A stretch of 64,000 nucleotides of DNA from CATQHD01 sp965243165 (GTDB taxonomy: Bacteria; Actinomycetota; Acidimicrobiia; Spongiisociales; Spongiisociaceae), in assembly GCA_965243165.1 (NCBI GenBank), contig OZ251535.1, positions 1,736,001 through 1,800,000 on the forward strand. Direction: 5' to 3'. The notes beneath the pieces were generated by a model. It did not search any database. It was not told the DNA's origin and saw nothing but the letters and a program-made list of their open reading frames with translations. This document shows, piece after piece, positions 43,612 to 51,733 of this stretch; position 1 is the first letter of the stretch; every line of letters begins with the position of its first letter. Made by a program: the position numbers and the translations under genes.

Positions 43612-44119
43612 GGAGGCGCTTCCCAGCATTTCAAGACACAACCCCCTCACCCCGCCCGCGGCTTCAGGCCGAATCATCGGGGTTGACTTCAAACCGAACC
43701 CAAGCCCGAGCAACGCACCGTTCACGACCGGGCGGCACATTCGTTTTTCGCGTTCTCCGCCCCCCGCCCCGGCTTCGCCGGGCCCCGCCCCCGCCGCCGC
43801 CGAACCACCGTCTTCGGACGCTGGGGGCGTGTTGCCGCCCCCTGCGCCTGATCCGTCTCAGCACAGCCAGGTCGGCCGCCCGTTCCTTGGAGAAAATCGG
43901 GTTTCCGCCGGCGGCGCCGGAAGGAACCTCCGCCTCTGGGCGGGGCGGCCTCTGTATGACCGCAGCATCCGGATCGGCTGCGGTTTCTGTACCGCACCAA
44001 GGTATCAGGGGGGTGAGACAGATTTCAGCCGCCGGACGGAAGGCGAGCTCCGCCGACACTGACTGATTATTTCATCGTAAACTGGCGGGCGGAGGCGCAG
44101 GAATCTGGGAGGGGCGGCC
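43612..44119. other. Intergenic region upstream of der, no credible gene
   Basis: About 510 bases after the IS right end. Weak Arg/Pro-rich ORFs on both strands look like GC artefacts. Contains the hairpin at 43768 and TAAACT at ~44077, which may be the der -10 box (GGGAGGGG site before ATG 44120). Confidence 0.5.
43768..43782. repeat. GC hairpin element, copy 2
   Basis: CCCGGC, loop TTC, GCCGGG. 18 of 19 bases match the element at 39868 when flanking C and G residues are included. Confidence 0.6.
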
Positions 44120-45454
44120 ATGAGCAGCACCAAACCCCTCATCGCCGTCGTAGGCCGGCCCAACGTGGGCAAGTCGACTCTGGTGAACCGCATAGTGGGG
44201 CGGCGGGCGGCGGTGGTGCAGGAGAAACCGGGCGTCACCAGGGACCGCCGTTGCTTCGATGCGGAGTGGAACGGGCGGGCCTTCACCGTGGTCGACACCG
44301 GGGGGTGGCAGCGCAGCCCGGACGCCGAGGAGTTGGCCGAGGACATCAGCACCCAGGCCGAGCTGGCCGCCGCCGCCGCCGACCTGATCGTGTTCGTGGT
44401 GGACGCCCAAGGGATCATCACCGCCGACGACGCCGAGGTGGCCCGCCTGCTGCGCCCGGTGCGGGAGCGGGTGTTGGTGGCGGCCAACAAGGCCGACAAC
44501 GAGGAAACCGCCCGTTCGGCGGGGGAGTTCGCAAGGCTGGGTCTGGGCGCCCCGGCGCCGGTGTCGGCCATCCACGGACAGGGGGTGGCCGAGCTGCTCG
44601 ACGCCGCCGCCGCCCGCCTTCCGGCCGAGGCGGAGGAGGCCGGGGGGGAGCGGATTCCCGAAGTGGCCATCATCGGGCGCCCCAACGCCGGGAAGTCGAC
44701 CCTGATGAACCGGCTGACCGGGGAGGAGCGGGTGGTGGTGTCGCCGGTTCCGGGAACCACCCGCGACCCGATCGACGCCGACATCGAGATCGACGGCGCC
44801 CCCTACCGGCTGATCGACACCGCCGGAATGCGCCGCAAACCCAAGATATCGGAGGACGTGGAGTACTTCTCGATACTCCGCGCCCGCGAGTCGCTGAGGA
44901 GGGCCGACGCCGCCCTGCTGGCAATCGACGCCCTCGAAGGAGTCACCCACCAGGACCAGCGGATCGCGGAGGAAGCGGTCAAGTCGGGGGCGGCGCTGAT
45001 CGTCCTGCTCAACAAGTGGGACGCCGCCGATCTCGAACGGCGGGAGCGCACCACCGAGGAGATGGGGGACAGGCTGGCGTTCGCCGGCTGGGCGCCGGTG
45101 CTGCGCATCTCGGCCCTGACCGGGGCGCGCCTCCACCGGCTGGGCCCGGCCCTGGAAATGGTGCTCGCCAACCGGGAGCGGCGGATACCGACCCCCGCCC
45201 TCAACCGTCTGCTGGCGGAGTGGACCGGTGAACACCCGCCCCCGGTCAGGAAAGGCCGCCGGCCCAGAATCCTCTATGCAGCCCAGTCGAGGACCGCCCC
45301 GCCCACGCTGGCCCTGTTCGTGAAGGGGGGGCCGCTGGACAGCACCTATCTCCGTTACCTGGAGCGCCGAGCGCGCCAAGCCTACGACTTCACTGGCACC
45401 CCCGTCCGCCTGGCGGTGCGCCGCGGCTCCGCCCGGAGCAGGGAAAAGCGGTGA
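44120..45454 (+). CDS. der: Ribosome-assembly GTPase Der (EngA)
   Basis: 444 residues with two GTPase domains. G1 motifs are GRPNVGKST and GRPNAGKST. G3 DTGG and DTAG, and G4 NKAD and NKWD, are all present. A C-terminal KH-like domain follows (APPTLALFVKGGPLDSTYLRYL in part). Needed for 50S subunit maturation. ATG 44120 has GGGAGGGG upstream. Stop overlaps a tiny downstream gene. Confidence 0.96.
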   Translation: MSSTKPLIAVVGRPNVGKSTLVNRIVGRRAAVVQEKPGVTRDRRCFDAEWNGRAFTVVDTGGWQRSPDAEELAEDISTQAELAAAAADLIVFVVDAQGIITADDAEVARLLRPVRERVLVAANKADNEETARSAGEFARLGLGAPAPVSAIHGQGVAELLDAAAARLPAEAEEAGGERIPEVAIIGRPNAGKSTLMNRLTGEERVVVSPVPGTTRDPIDADIEIDGAPYRLIDTAGMRRKPKISEDVEYFSILRARESLRRADAALLAIDALEGVTHQDQRIAEEAVKSGAALIVLLNKWDAADLERRERTTEEMGDRLAFAGWAPVLRISALTGARLHRLGPALEMVLANRERRIPTPALNRLLAEWTGEHPPPVRKGRRPRILYAAQSRTAPPTLALFVKGGPLDSTYLRYLERRARQAYDFTGTPVRLAVRRGSARSREKR

Positions 45455-45594
45455 ACAGCCGGCCCGCCCCCCCGGAAGACCAGGATCCCCCCCGCACCCC
45501 CTTCAGCTTCAAGTTGATGGTGGGGCTCGCCGCCCTCTACCTGGGGTGGAGGTTGATCCAAGGAGTGACCGCCCTCGTCCGATGGATCACCTGA
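45451..45594 (+). CDS. 47-residue single-pass membrane protein coupled to der
   Basis: GTG at 45451 overlaps the der stop (GTGA). The translation starts MNSRPAPPEDQDPPRTPFSF, then one predicted membrane helix around LMVGLAALYLGWRLIQGVTA (20), ending VRWIT and TGA at 45594. Pro-rich N-terminus and hydrophobic C-terminus suggest a small inner-membrane protein. Small der-linked ORFs like this occur in actinobacteria, but I do not know a function. Supported by overlap and clean hydrophobic profile; too short for certainty. Confidence 0.65.
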   Translation: MNSRPAPPEDQDPPRTPFSFKLMVGLAALYLGWRLIQGVTALVRWIT

Positions 45595-45631
45595 CCCCGA
45601 TGCGCATCCCCGGCTGGGCCGGATGCCTCGG

Positions 45632-45705
45632 TCGGGCTGGCGGGATTTGAACCCGCGACCTCTTGACCCCCAGTCAAGCGCGCTGCCAAGCTGCGCCACA
45701 GCCCG
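45632..45705 (-). tRNA. tRNA-Pro (anticodon GGG)
   Basis: On the minus strand a 74-nt cloverleaf: acceptor CGGGCTG pairs with CAGCCCG plus discriminator A. Anticodon stem CTTGA/TCAAG encloses loop CTGGGGG with anticodon GGG. The T arm has the GTTTGAATC loop. No CCA is encoded. The AT-rich PHP-SMC cassette begins ~150 bp beyond its 5' side. Confidence 0.95.
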
Positions 45706-45715
45706 AGAACGGTGT

Positions 45716-45721
45716 AGTATA
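45716..45721 (-). promoter_or_regulatory. -10 box (TATACT) of tRNA-Pro
   Basis: On the minus strand TATACT lies ten bases before the mature 5' end, correct for a tRNA promoter with a short leader. No clear -35. Confidence 0.55.
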
Positions 45722-45856
45722 CCACCTTGATTCGGCGAACCGGCACACCTGACGGCGCCTAGAGACGGGTTGCGCTGGCGTCCGGCCCGCCGGAGGGTCG
45801 CCGTAAGTACCCAACATGCAGCTAAGATTCGAGGGCGGCCCAGACAGAGAGGCAAA

Positions 45857-48589
45857 ATGATGAGCCAGTCATGGGATTGGCCTGGATCAAGATGGTGGCG
45901 AGTCGATCTACACTGTCATACTCCGGCATCATCACACGACTACAGAGGCGATCAGGAAGATTGGACCGGGTGGGTTGAGGCCGCACGTGATAGAGGCCTC
46001 CACGCTGTCGCGATCACGGATCACAATACAGCCGCAGGCATACAGCATATACAGGAAGCTGCTACCAGAGTAGAGAACCCTCCGATTATTTTTCCGGGAG
46101 TTGAGCTCACCGCTGATGATACACACCTCTTGCTTTTGATGGATCCGGAATGCAACCAAAGCCATGTTGAGCACATGCTAGCAAAGATGGAAATCCCTGT
46201 AGATGAACAAGGCAAAGATACCTCCCGTTCCTTCTACAATGTTCAGACAGTATTAAACAAATGCGACAAAGACGTACTTGTTGTAGGAGCCCATATAAAC
46301 AGGCAAAGAGGTTTGTTAGAACATGGTGGACAAAAGCGAATCGCGGAATTAAAACATCCAAATTTAGTTGCGGTTGAGTTTAATCCTTGCGAAGGAAGCC
46401 AGGATAGAAGCTGGATCAATGGCAGCCGCCCAGAGATCGGACGGCCAATATCGGAAGTGTACGCTTCCGATAGTCACCGCCCTAGTGAAATTGGAAGGCG
46501 TTTCACATGGATAAAAATGACACGACCTGATCTGGATGGCTTGCGCTTAGCATTAGTAGATGGATCAGCTTCTCTCATACCCGCTCTTAGCAGTAATCAA
46601 TTTGATCCTAATAATGAACACTCTGATTGGTTGATTGAAAAAATTATTATAAGAGGTAGCAGGTACATGGGTAATGGCAGTCCAATGACAATAGATCTCA
46701 ATCCTTGGATGAACACAATAATCGGAGGAAGAGGAACGGGTAAATCCACGGTGGTGGACTTCTGCCGCAAGACATTACGTAGAGAAAGGGAATTAGACGA
46801 TAAAAATATTCGCACAGACAGTTCTATAAAAGACACATACAGCCGCCGCATGCGAGTTCCCTCGGATCGCAGAGATGAAGGGCTTTTAACTCACAATACA
46901 TCTGCTGAGATTACCTACTTGATGGATAAAACTCGCTTTATAATTTCCTGGAATCAAAATGGCGAAGGACATCCAATAATTCGCGTCGACGAAGATGCGG
47001 TATGGGTTTCAGAAGAAGGTGATGTGCAAAGGCGATTTCCTGTACGAATATATAGTCAAAAACAATTGTTCGAGGTTGCTCAGAACCCAAATATCTTGCT
47101 TGATATAGTGGACAGCACACAGGACGTTGAGGGAGATAAACTAAAGTACCGGATTGAAGAATTAAAGAACCAGTATCTAGTTCTACGTGCTGAAGCACGC
47201 TCTAAGAGACTACAGGCGAGTGATATACATAACCAAAGGGCTATTTGGGAAGACACAAAGAGAAAGATTCGTTCTTTACAAGAAGGAGGACAACCGCAAA
47301 TACTCAATCAATTTAGAAAACAGCGTCAATACAATAACTCTTGGCAACAAATACTTGACCTTTCTATAAAATCTATTAAAGAAGTAGAACAAAGTGTAAG
47401 CGAACTTGCAGTTGCTGGCTTCAATGACGGTTTATCTGAAATTGAAACTGTTAACGGAGGAGAATTCCTTATTCGTATTCATAAATCTCTAATTGATATA
47501 GTGGATGATCTTCAATCAAAATTATTTGAGAACATTGAAAAGGCTAAACAAGATATACAAGCGATAAAATCGGGCCCAGAAATAAAACTATGGAATGATA
47601 AATTGGCTTATATTAAGCAACGTTTCCTTGAAGCTAAATCGGAACTTGCTTTGATAGGTATATCTGATCCCAGTGAATATACTAAACTCATAACAGATAC
47701 GGAAGCTCGTGAGAGACACATTTTAGACATGCAAGAGAAGTTAGAACAATCCAAAGAACTGAATGCTCAAGCCCTAGAGACTTTGTCCGAATACCGCAAG
47801 GCACGCCAAGAATTGAGCCATAAACGAGAAGCCTTTCTTGATAGACACACCAGTGAAACTCTCCGACTTACCCTGAAGAATTTTAATGATATAGAGGATC
47901 TTTCTGACTACCTTAGTGAGCATCTCGGCATTGTAGATAGGTTTGAAGGTGATCGTAATAAAATATCGGGACTAATTATACCTAAAAACGATTCAGTCTG
48001 GGATTGGAATAAATATGATCAGATAATAAATGAGATTGAAAAGTTTACTTGTGCTTCAGTAACTAAGCTTCCATGGAAAGAGAGCGACTGGCGCTTTTTG
48101 AATGCTCTCAAAAAGATGACGCCTGAAAGTATAGATCGCCTCTTTTTATATCTACCACAAGATAGTCTAGAAGTCAGCTTTATGGATCGCAATAATTGGC
48201 GTCCCCTTGAGCAAGGATCGCCTGGACAACAAACAGCCGCTCTCTTGGCCTTTGTACTCAGCCAGGGTTCCGAGCCGATCATCTTTGATCAACCGGAGGA
48301 CGATTTAGATAACACCATAATCTACAATCTACTGGTAGAGCAGCTTAGAGCAAGTAAGTTGCAACGCCAAATAATTATAGTAACACATAATCCTAACATT
48401 GTTGTCCATGGAGATGCTGAATTAGTTATCTCGCTAAAAGTCAAGAGTGGTCAAAGCAGGATCGCCTGTATTGGAGGACTTCAAGAAAGCTCAGTGCGGG
48501 AAGAAATTTGCCGAGTAATGGAAGGCGGTGAGGAAGCCTTTAAAAGCAGATTCCGCCGTATCATGCCTTCACAAGGTACTAGAAAATGA
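45857..48589 (+). CDS. PHP-domain SMC-like ATPase (TrlF-like architecture)
   Basis: 910 residues. The N-terminal PHP phosphoesterase-like domain has VDLHCHTPASSHDY (~16), AVAITDHN (~47), GVELTA and a later ASDSHRP. The ATPase half starts with Walker A IGGRGTGKSTVVDF (~290). A long coiled coil precedes SPGQQTAALLAFVL and Walker B IIFDQPEDDLDN (~808), followed by IIIVTHNP. PHP-SMC proteins of the TrlF type occur in defence and mobile contexts and may couple ATP-driven sensing to nucleic-acid hydrolysis; this is inference. ATG 45857 after GAGAGG. AT-rich and foreign to the locus. ATGA overlap with the next gene. Confidence 0.82.
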   Translation: MMSQSWDWPGSRWWRVDLHCHTPASSHDYRGDQEDWTGWVEAARDRGLHAVAITDHNTAAGIQHIQEAATRVENPPIIFPGVELTADDTHLLLLMDPECNQSHVEHMLAKMEIPVDEQGKDTSRSFYNVQTVLNKCDKDVLVVGAHINRQRGLLEHGGQKRIAELKHPNLVAVEFNPCEGSQDRSWINGSRPEIGRPISEVYASDSHRPSEIGRRFTWIKMTRPDLDGLRLALVDGSASLIPALSSNQFDPNNEHSDWLIEKIIIRGSRYMGNGSPMTIDLNPWMNTIIGGRGTGKSTVVDFCRKTLRRERELDDKNIRTDSSIKDTYSRRMRVPSDRRDEGLLTHNTSAEITYLMDKTRFIISWNQNGEGHPIIRVDEDAVWVSEEGDVQRRFPVRIYSQKQLFEVAQNPNILLDIVDSTQDVEGDKLKYRIEELKNQYLVLRAEARSKRLQASDIHNQRAIWEDTKRKIRSLQEGGQPQILNQFRKQRQYNNSWQQILDLSIKSIKEVEQSVSELAVAGFNDGLSEIETVNGGEFLIRIHKSLIDIVDDLQSKLFENIEKAKQDIQAIKSGPEIKLWNDKLAYIKQRFLEAKSELALIGISDPSEYTKLITDTEARERHILDMQEKLEQSKELNAQALETLSEYRKARQELSHKREAFLDRHTSETLRLTLKNFNDIEDLSDYLSEHLGIVDRFEGDRNKISGLIIPKNDSVWDWNKYDQIINEIEKFTCASVTKLPWKESDWRFLNALKKMTPESIDRLFLYLPQDSLEVSFMDRNNWRPLEQGSPGQQTAALLAFVLSQGSEPIIFDQPEDDLDNTIIYNLLVEQLRASKLQRQIIIVTHNPNIVVHGDAELVISLKVKSGQSRIACIGGLQESSVREEICRVMEGGEEAFKSRFRRIMPSQGTRK

Positions 48590-49842
48590 TAGATAGTGAA
48601 GAATTGGCAAGGCGAATAGAGTCTGGTGAAGATTCAACTCTGGAGCTCAAACAGGTATTTCTAAGGGGAACTCGAGTCATAGCGCCTAAACGCACCGAAC
48701 TAGCTAATGTATTAGCAGGAATGGCCAACAGCAGGAGCGGAGGAATAGTTGTTTTAGGAGTTGCTGACAAATCCCAGGAAATATTAGGAATCCCTATAGA
48801 ACATTTGAATACGGTTGAAGAATGGGCTAGTGAAATATGCAATGATTCTGTGGAACCTCCGCTAGAGGTGACTATCAGAAAACTTAGATTGCCTAATCTT
48901 GAAGGGGTATTGGTTTCGGTTATCTGCATTGAAGTATATAATAGCTTGTTCATTCATCAAAGCCCTGGCGGATATTTTGTTAGAAGAGGTAGCTCCAATC
49001 GCAAATTACCGTCAGATGTACTTGCCAGACTATTCCAACAACGCAGCCAGAGCAGGGTTATAAGATTTGATGAAGCAATTGTTCCTAGAACGACATTAGG
49101 AATATTGGATACTGCGCTGGTAAGTAGATTTATACGCGGAGAGTCCGAAATAACTGAGGATTATCAACACAACATCCGAATCATAGATAACAGCGAACAA
49201 GGACACATGGGTGTTACCGTAGCCGGGGTTTTGATGTGCACTCGATCACCAGGCTCCTGGATGCAACATGCTTATATTCAAGCAGTAAGTTATGCAGGAG
49301 AGAGGACAGACGTCAACTATCAGCTAGACGCACTTGACATCTTGGGCCCTCTAGACGTCCAAGTAATGGAGGCTCTGAGCTTTGTGCGAAGGAATATGTT
49401 TGTCCGGGCTGTGAAGGAAGTGGGCCGGAGGGAGATTACGCAATACAGCGAGCGGGCGGTGTTCGAGGCGCTCGTCAACGCCGTGGCCCACCGAGACTAC
49501 TCGATGGCGGGGGCGCGGATCAGACTGCATATGTTCAAGGACCGGCTGGAGCTGTATGTTCCGGGCGGGCTCACCAACACCCTCACGACGGAAGGCATGC
49601 AGTATCGGCAGCACTGCCGGAACGAGCTGATCGTCTCGCTTCTGGCCCGCTGCCCTGTGGACGACGAGGCCATCGGCAGGAACTTCATGATGGAGCGGCG
49701 GGGGGACGGCGTGCCGATCATCCTCGAAGAGAGTTATGAACTGTCGGGGCGGCGGCCTGAATACACCCTGATCGACGACAGCGAGCTGCGCCTCGTCATC
49801 TGGGCGGCGAACCCGGAGTGGGCGGAAGAGGCCCGGCGGTGA
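48586..49842 (+). CDS. AlbA_2 (Schlafen-like) plus GHKL-type ATP-binding protein, chimeric in composition
   Basis: 418 residues. The N-terminal AlbA_2 domain has ESGEDSTLELKQVF, ELANVLAGMANSRSGGIVVLG (in part) and YFVRRGSS. The C-terminal HATPase_c_4-like part has SERAVFEALVNAVAHRDYS (19) and FKDRLELYVPGGL. Such proteins are often labelled RecG-like helicases but lack helicase motifs. Codons are AT-rich up to ~49400 and GC-rich after, the switch falling at the domain border. Coupled to the PHP-SMC gene upstream (ATGA) and to pgsA downstream (GTGA), so it bridges acquired and native DNA. Confidence 0.82.
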   Translation: MIDSEELARRIESGEDSTLELKQVFLRGTRVIAPKRTELANVLAGMANSRSGGIVVLGVADKSQEILGIPIEHLNTVEEWASEICNDSVEPPLEVTIRKLRLPNLEGVLVSVICIEVYNSLFIHQSPGGYFVRRGSSNRKLPSDVLARLFQQRSQSRVIRFDEAIVPRTTLGILDTALVSRFIRGESEITEDYQHNIRIIDNSEQGHMGVTVAGVLMCTRSPGSWMQHAYIQAVSYAGERTDVNYQLDALDILGPLDVQVMEALSFVRRNMFVRAVKEVGRREITQYSERAVFEALVNAVAHRDYSMAGARIRLHMFKDRLELYVPGGLTNTLTTEGMQYRQHCRNELIVSLLARCPVDDEAIGRNFMMERRGDGVPIILEESYELSGRRPEYTLIDDSELRLVIWAANPEWAEEARR

Positions 49843-50426
49843 AGCCCGATCCTTCCGCCCGCGCCGAGGGGGACGCCGGGCTGTGGACGGTGCCGAATCT
49901 GATCTCGGTGCTGCGGATCGCCGCCGTTCCGGTCTTCTTGTGGGTGCTGCTGGGGAGGGACAACCCCGTCCTGGCCGCCTGGATGCTGGGGGCCGCCGCC
50001 GCGAGCGACTACCTGGACGGGGTGCTGGCCCGCCGGATGGGCCAGGTCTCGGAGATAGGGAAGTTCCTCGATCCGCTCGCCGACCGGCTGGTGGTGTTTG
50101 CGTCGGTGGCGGGCGGCCTCTGGGCCGGATTGGTGCCGGGGTGGCTGGGGTGGCCGCTGCTGGCCAGAGAGACAGCGGTGGGGGCGGCGTCCTTGTACTT
50201 GTTGTTCAAGGTGAACTTCAAGGTGAAGGTGAGGTTTACCGGCAAGCTGGCCACCGGGCTGGTGTTCGCCGCCGTGCCCTTCTATTACCTGGCGGGGGCG
50301 GGGGCCGACCCGAGCCTCTGGCGGGGGTTGGGCGCCTGGGTGGGAGGGGCCGGCCTGTTGCTCTACCTGGCGGTTACCTGGCAGTATGCGGGAGACATAC
50401 GCCGCATCCTGCGCCTTCACGGCTGA
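49839..50426 (+). CDS. pgsA: CDP-alcohol phosphatidyltransferase (PgsA-like)
   Basis: 195 residues, several membrane helices. The CDP-alcohol phosphotransferase signature is present: SDYLDGVLARRMGQVSEIGK (20) followed by FLDPLADRL, giving the D-x2-DG-x2-AR-x8-G-x3-D-x3-D pattern. It should transfer a phosphatidyl group from CDP-diacylglycerol to glycerol-3-phosphate, though other alcohol substrates are possible. GTG start at 49839 overlapping the preceding stop. Head of the pgsA-garA-ftsR neighbourhood known from actinobacteria. Confidence 0.85.
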   Translation: MKPDPSARAEGDAGLWTVPNLISVLRIAAVPVFLWVLLGRDNPVLAAWMLGAAAASDYLDGVLARRMGQVSEIGKFLDPLADRLVVFASVAGGLWAGLVPGWLGWPLLARETAVGAASLYLLFKVNFKVKVRFTGKLATGLVFAAVPFYYLAGAGADPSLWRGLGAWVGGAGLLLYLAVTWQYAGDIRRILRLHG

Positions 50427-50561
50427 CGCCGGGGCGGGCGCTGAAGACGCGGACCGGCTCGATCCGGCGCAGCGGCCGCTCAGAAAATCCGGGGGCGCCC
50501 CCGAGAAACAGGGCGCGTCCGCCGGCGGTTGAACTACACTTGGAAGCCTGACAGGGAGGTC

Positions 50562-50981
50562 ATGATGGGTCGAGACCGGCTTCGGCATTCAGATGAACAT
50601 GAACCGACTATGATCTTCGACCCCTCCGAAGAGGGGTGGCCGTCGAGGCCCGGAACCGAACCGGAGGACGAGGCTGATGAGTTTCCGGGGTACACCCTCA
50701 CCGTGCAGCGGGGCATCCGCGCCGGCCACAAGTGGCGCCTCCCGCCCGGCGCCACCCAGATCGGTCGACATCCTTCCAACGACATAACCCTCGACGACAT
50801 AACCGTCTCCCGGCGCCATTGCCGGATGCAGCTCGATTCCGACGGGCGCCTGTTCCTGGAAGACTTGGGTTCCACCAACGGCAGCTACGTGAACGAAGCG
50901 CTGGTGGAGCAGGCGAGACTGACCTCCGGAGACCGGCTGATGATCGGAAAGTTCCATCTGCTGGTTACCCAAGGGCGATGA
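50562..50981 (+). CDS. garA: GarA-like FHA-domain protein
   Basis: 139 residues. An acidic N-terminus contains EPTMIFDP, comparable to the phosphorylated threonine motif of GarA. The C-terminal FHA domain has IGRHPSNDITLDDITVSRRH (20), FLEDLGSTNGSYVN and GDRLMIGKF. GarA switches between phospho-kinase binding and inhibition of 2-oxoglutarate enzymes. Two ATGs (50562, 50565) follow GGGAGG; the second has better spacing. Next to an ftsR-like gene exactly as in mycobacteria, which supports orthology. Confidence 0.82.
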   Translation: MMGRDRLRHSDEHEPTMIFDPSEEGWPSRPGTEPEDEADEFPGYTLTVQRGIRAGHKWRLPPGATQIGRHPSNDITLDDITVSRRHCRMQLDSDGRLFLEDLGSTNGSYVNEALVEQARLTSGDRLMIGKFHLLVTQGR

Positions 50982-51733
50982 CCGGCCCCTCGGCCCTGAG
51001 CATCGGCGAGGTAACCGACCTGCTCAAGCATGAGTTTCCCGATGTAACCATGTCGAAGGTGCGGTTCCTCGAAGCCCGCGGCCTGATCGATCCGCCCCGG
51101 TCGTCCTCCGGATACCGGCAGTACCTCTCCAACGACGTCGAACGCCTGCAATTCATCCTCCGCCAGCAGCGGGACCACTTCCTGCCCCTCAAGGTGATCA
51201 AGTCGCAGCTGGCGCGCTGGGACCGGGGGGAAGCGCCCGACAGCGGACCCAGGGCGGCGGGCAAAGGCGCTCCTCCGGCGCCGAACTCCGCCGCTTCGGC
51301 CCAGGCTCCGGGGGCGGAAGGCGGCGGCGCCGATTCAGAAGAAGAGGAATACGAGGAGGTCTTCGAGATCCACGAGCTGGCGCGCCGGGCCGATCTCACG
51401 AGGGAGCAGGTGCGGGGTCTCATCGACCACGGGCTGATCAAGCCGGTCGAAGTAGACGGGGCGGCCAGATTCGGGACCAGGGACGCCGCCATCGCCCATC
51501 AATGCAGCCTTCTCCTGCGGCAGGGCCTGGAGCCCCGGCACCTCCGCACCCTCCGCCTGGCCGTGATCCGCCAAGTGGAGCTGCTGGGCGGCCTGAACGT
51601 CGACATCCGCAGGACCCGCCATCCGGAGGTCCGCCGCCGGGCCGCCAACGCCCTGAACCGCAACGCCGAAGCCATGATGCAGTTGACCAGGCTGCTGTTC
51701 ACTGCGGAGGTGGAAGCCCTCCTCGATGGGTAG
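50978..51733 (+). CDS. ftsR: MerR-family regulator (FtsR-like)
   Basis: 251 residues. N-terminal MerR helix-turn-helix: SIGEVTDLLKHEFPDVTMSK (20), VRFLEARGLI and SGYRQYLSNDVERLQFI. An Ala/Pro/Glu-rich linker leads to a second, conserved region (HELARRADLTREQVRGLIDH, 20, and LVRQ-type helices) typical of the mycobacterial Rv1828/FtsR group, which control ftsZ expression. ATGA overlap with the FHA gene; the end overlaps the carboxypeptidase gene by eight bases. Confidence 0.82.
   Translation: MTGPSALSIGEVTDLLKHEFPDVTMSKVRFLEARGLIDPPRSSSGYRQYLSNDVERLQFILRQQRDHFLPLKVIKSQLARWDRGEAPDSGPRAAGKGAPPAPNSAASAQAPGAEGGGADSEEEEYEEVFEIHELARRADLTREQVRGLIDHGLIKPVEVDGAARFGTRDAAIAHQCSLLLRQGLEPRHLRTLRLAVIRQVELLGGLNVDIRRTRHPEVRRRAANALNRNAEAMMQLTRLLFTAEVEALLDG

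Noticed and set aside
45632..45856. tRNA-Pro as attachment site of the PHP-SMC cassette
   Set aside because: The cassette is on the 5' side of the tRNA, no integrase is next to it, and I find no duplicated tRNA end at the far border.
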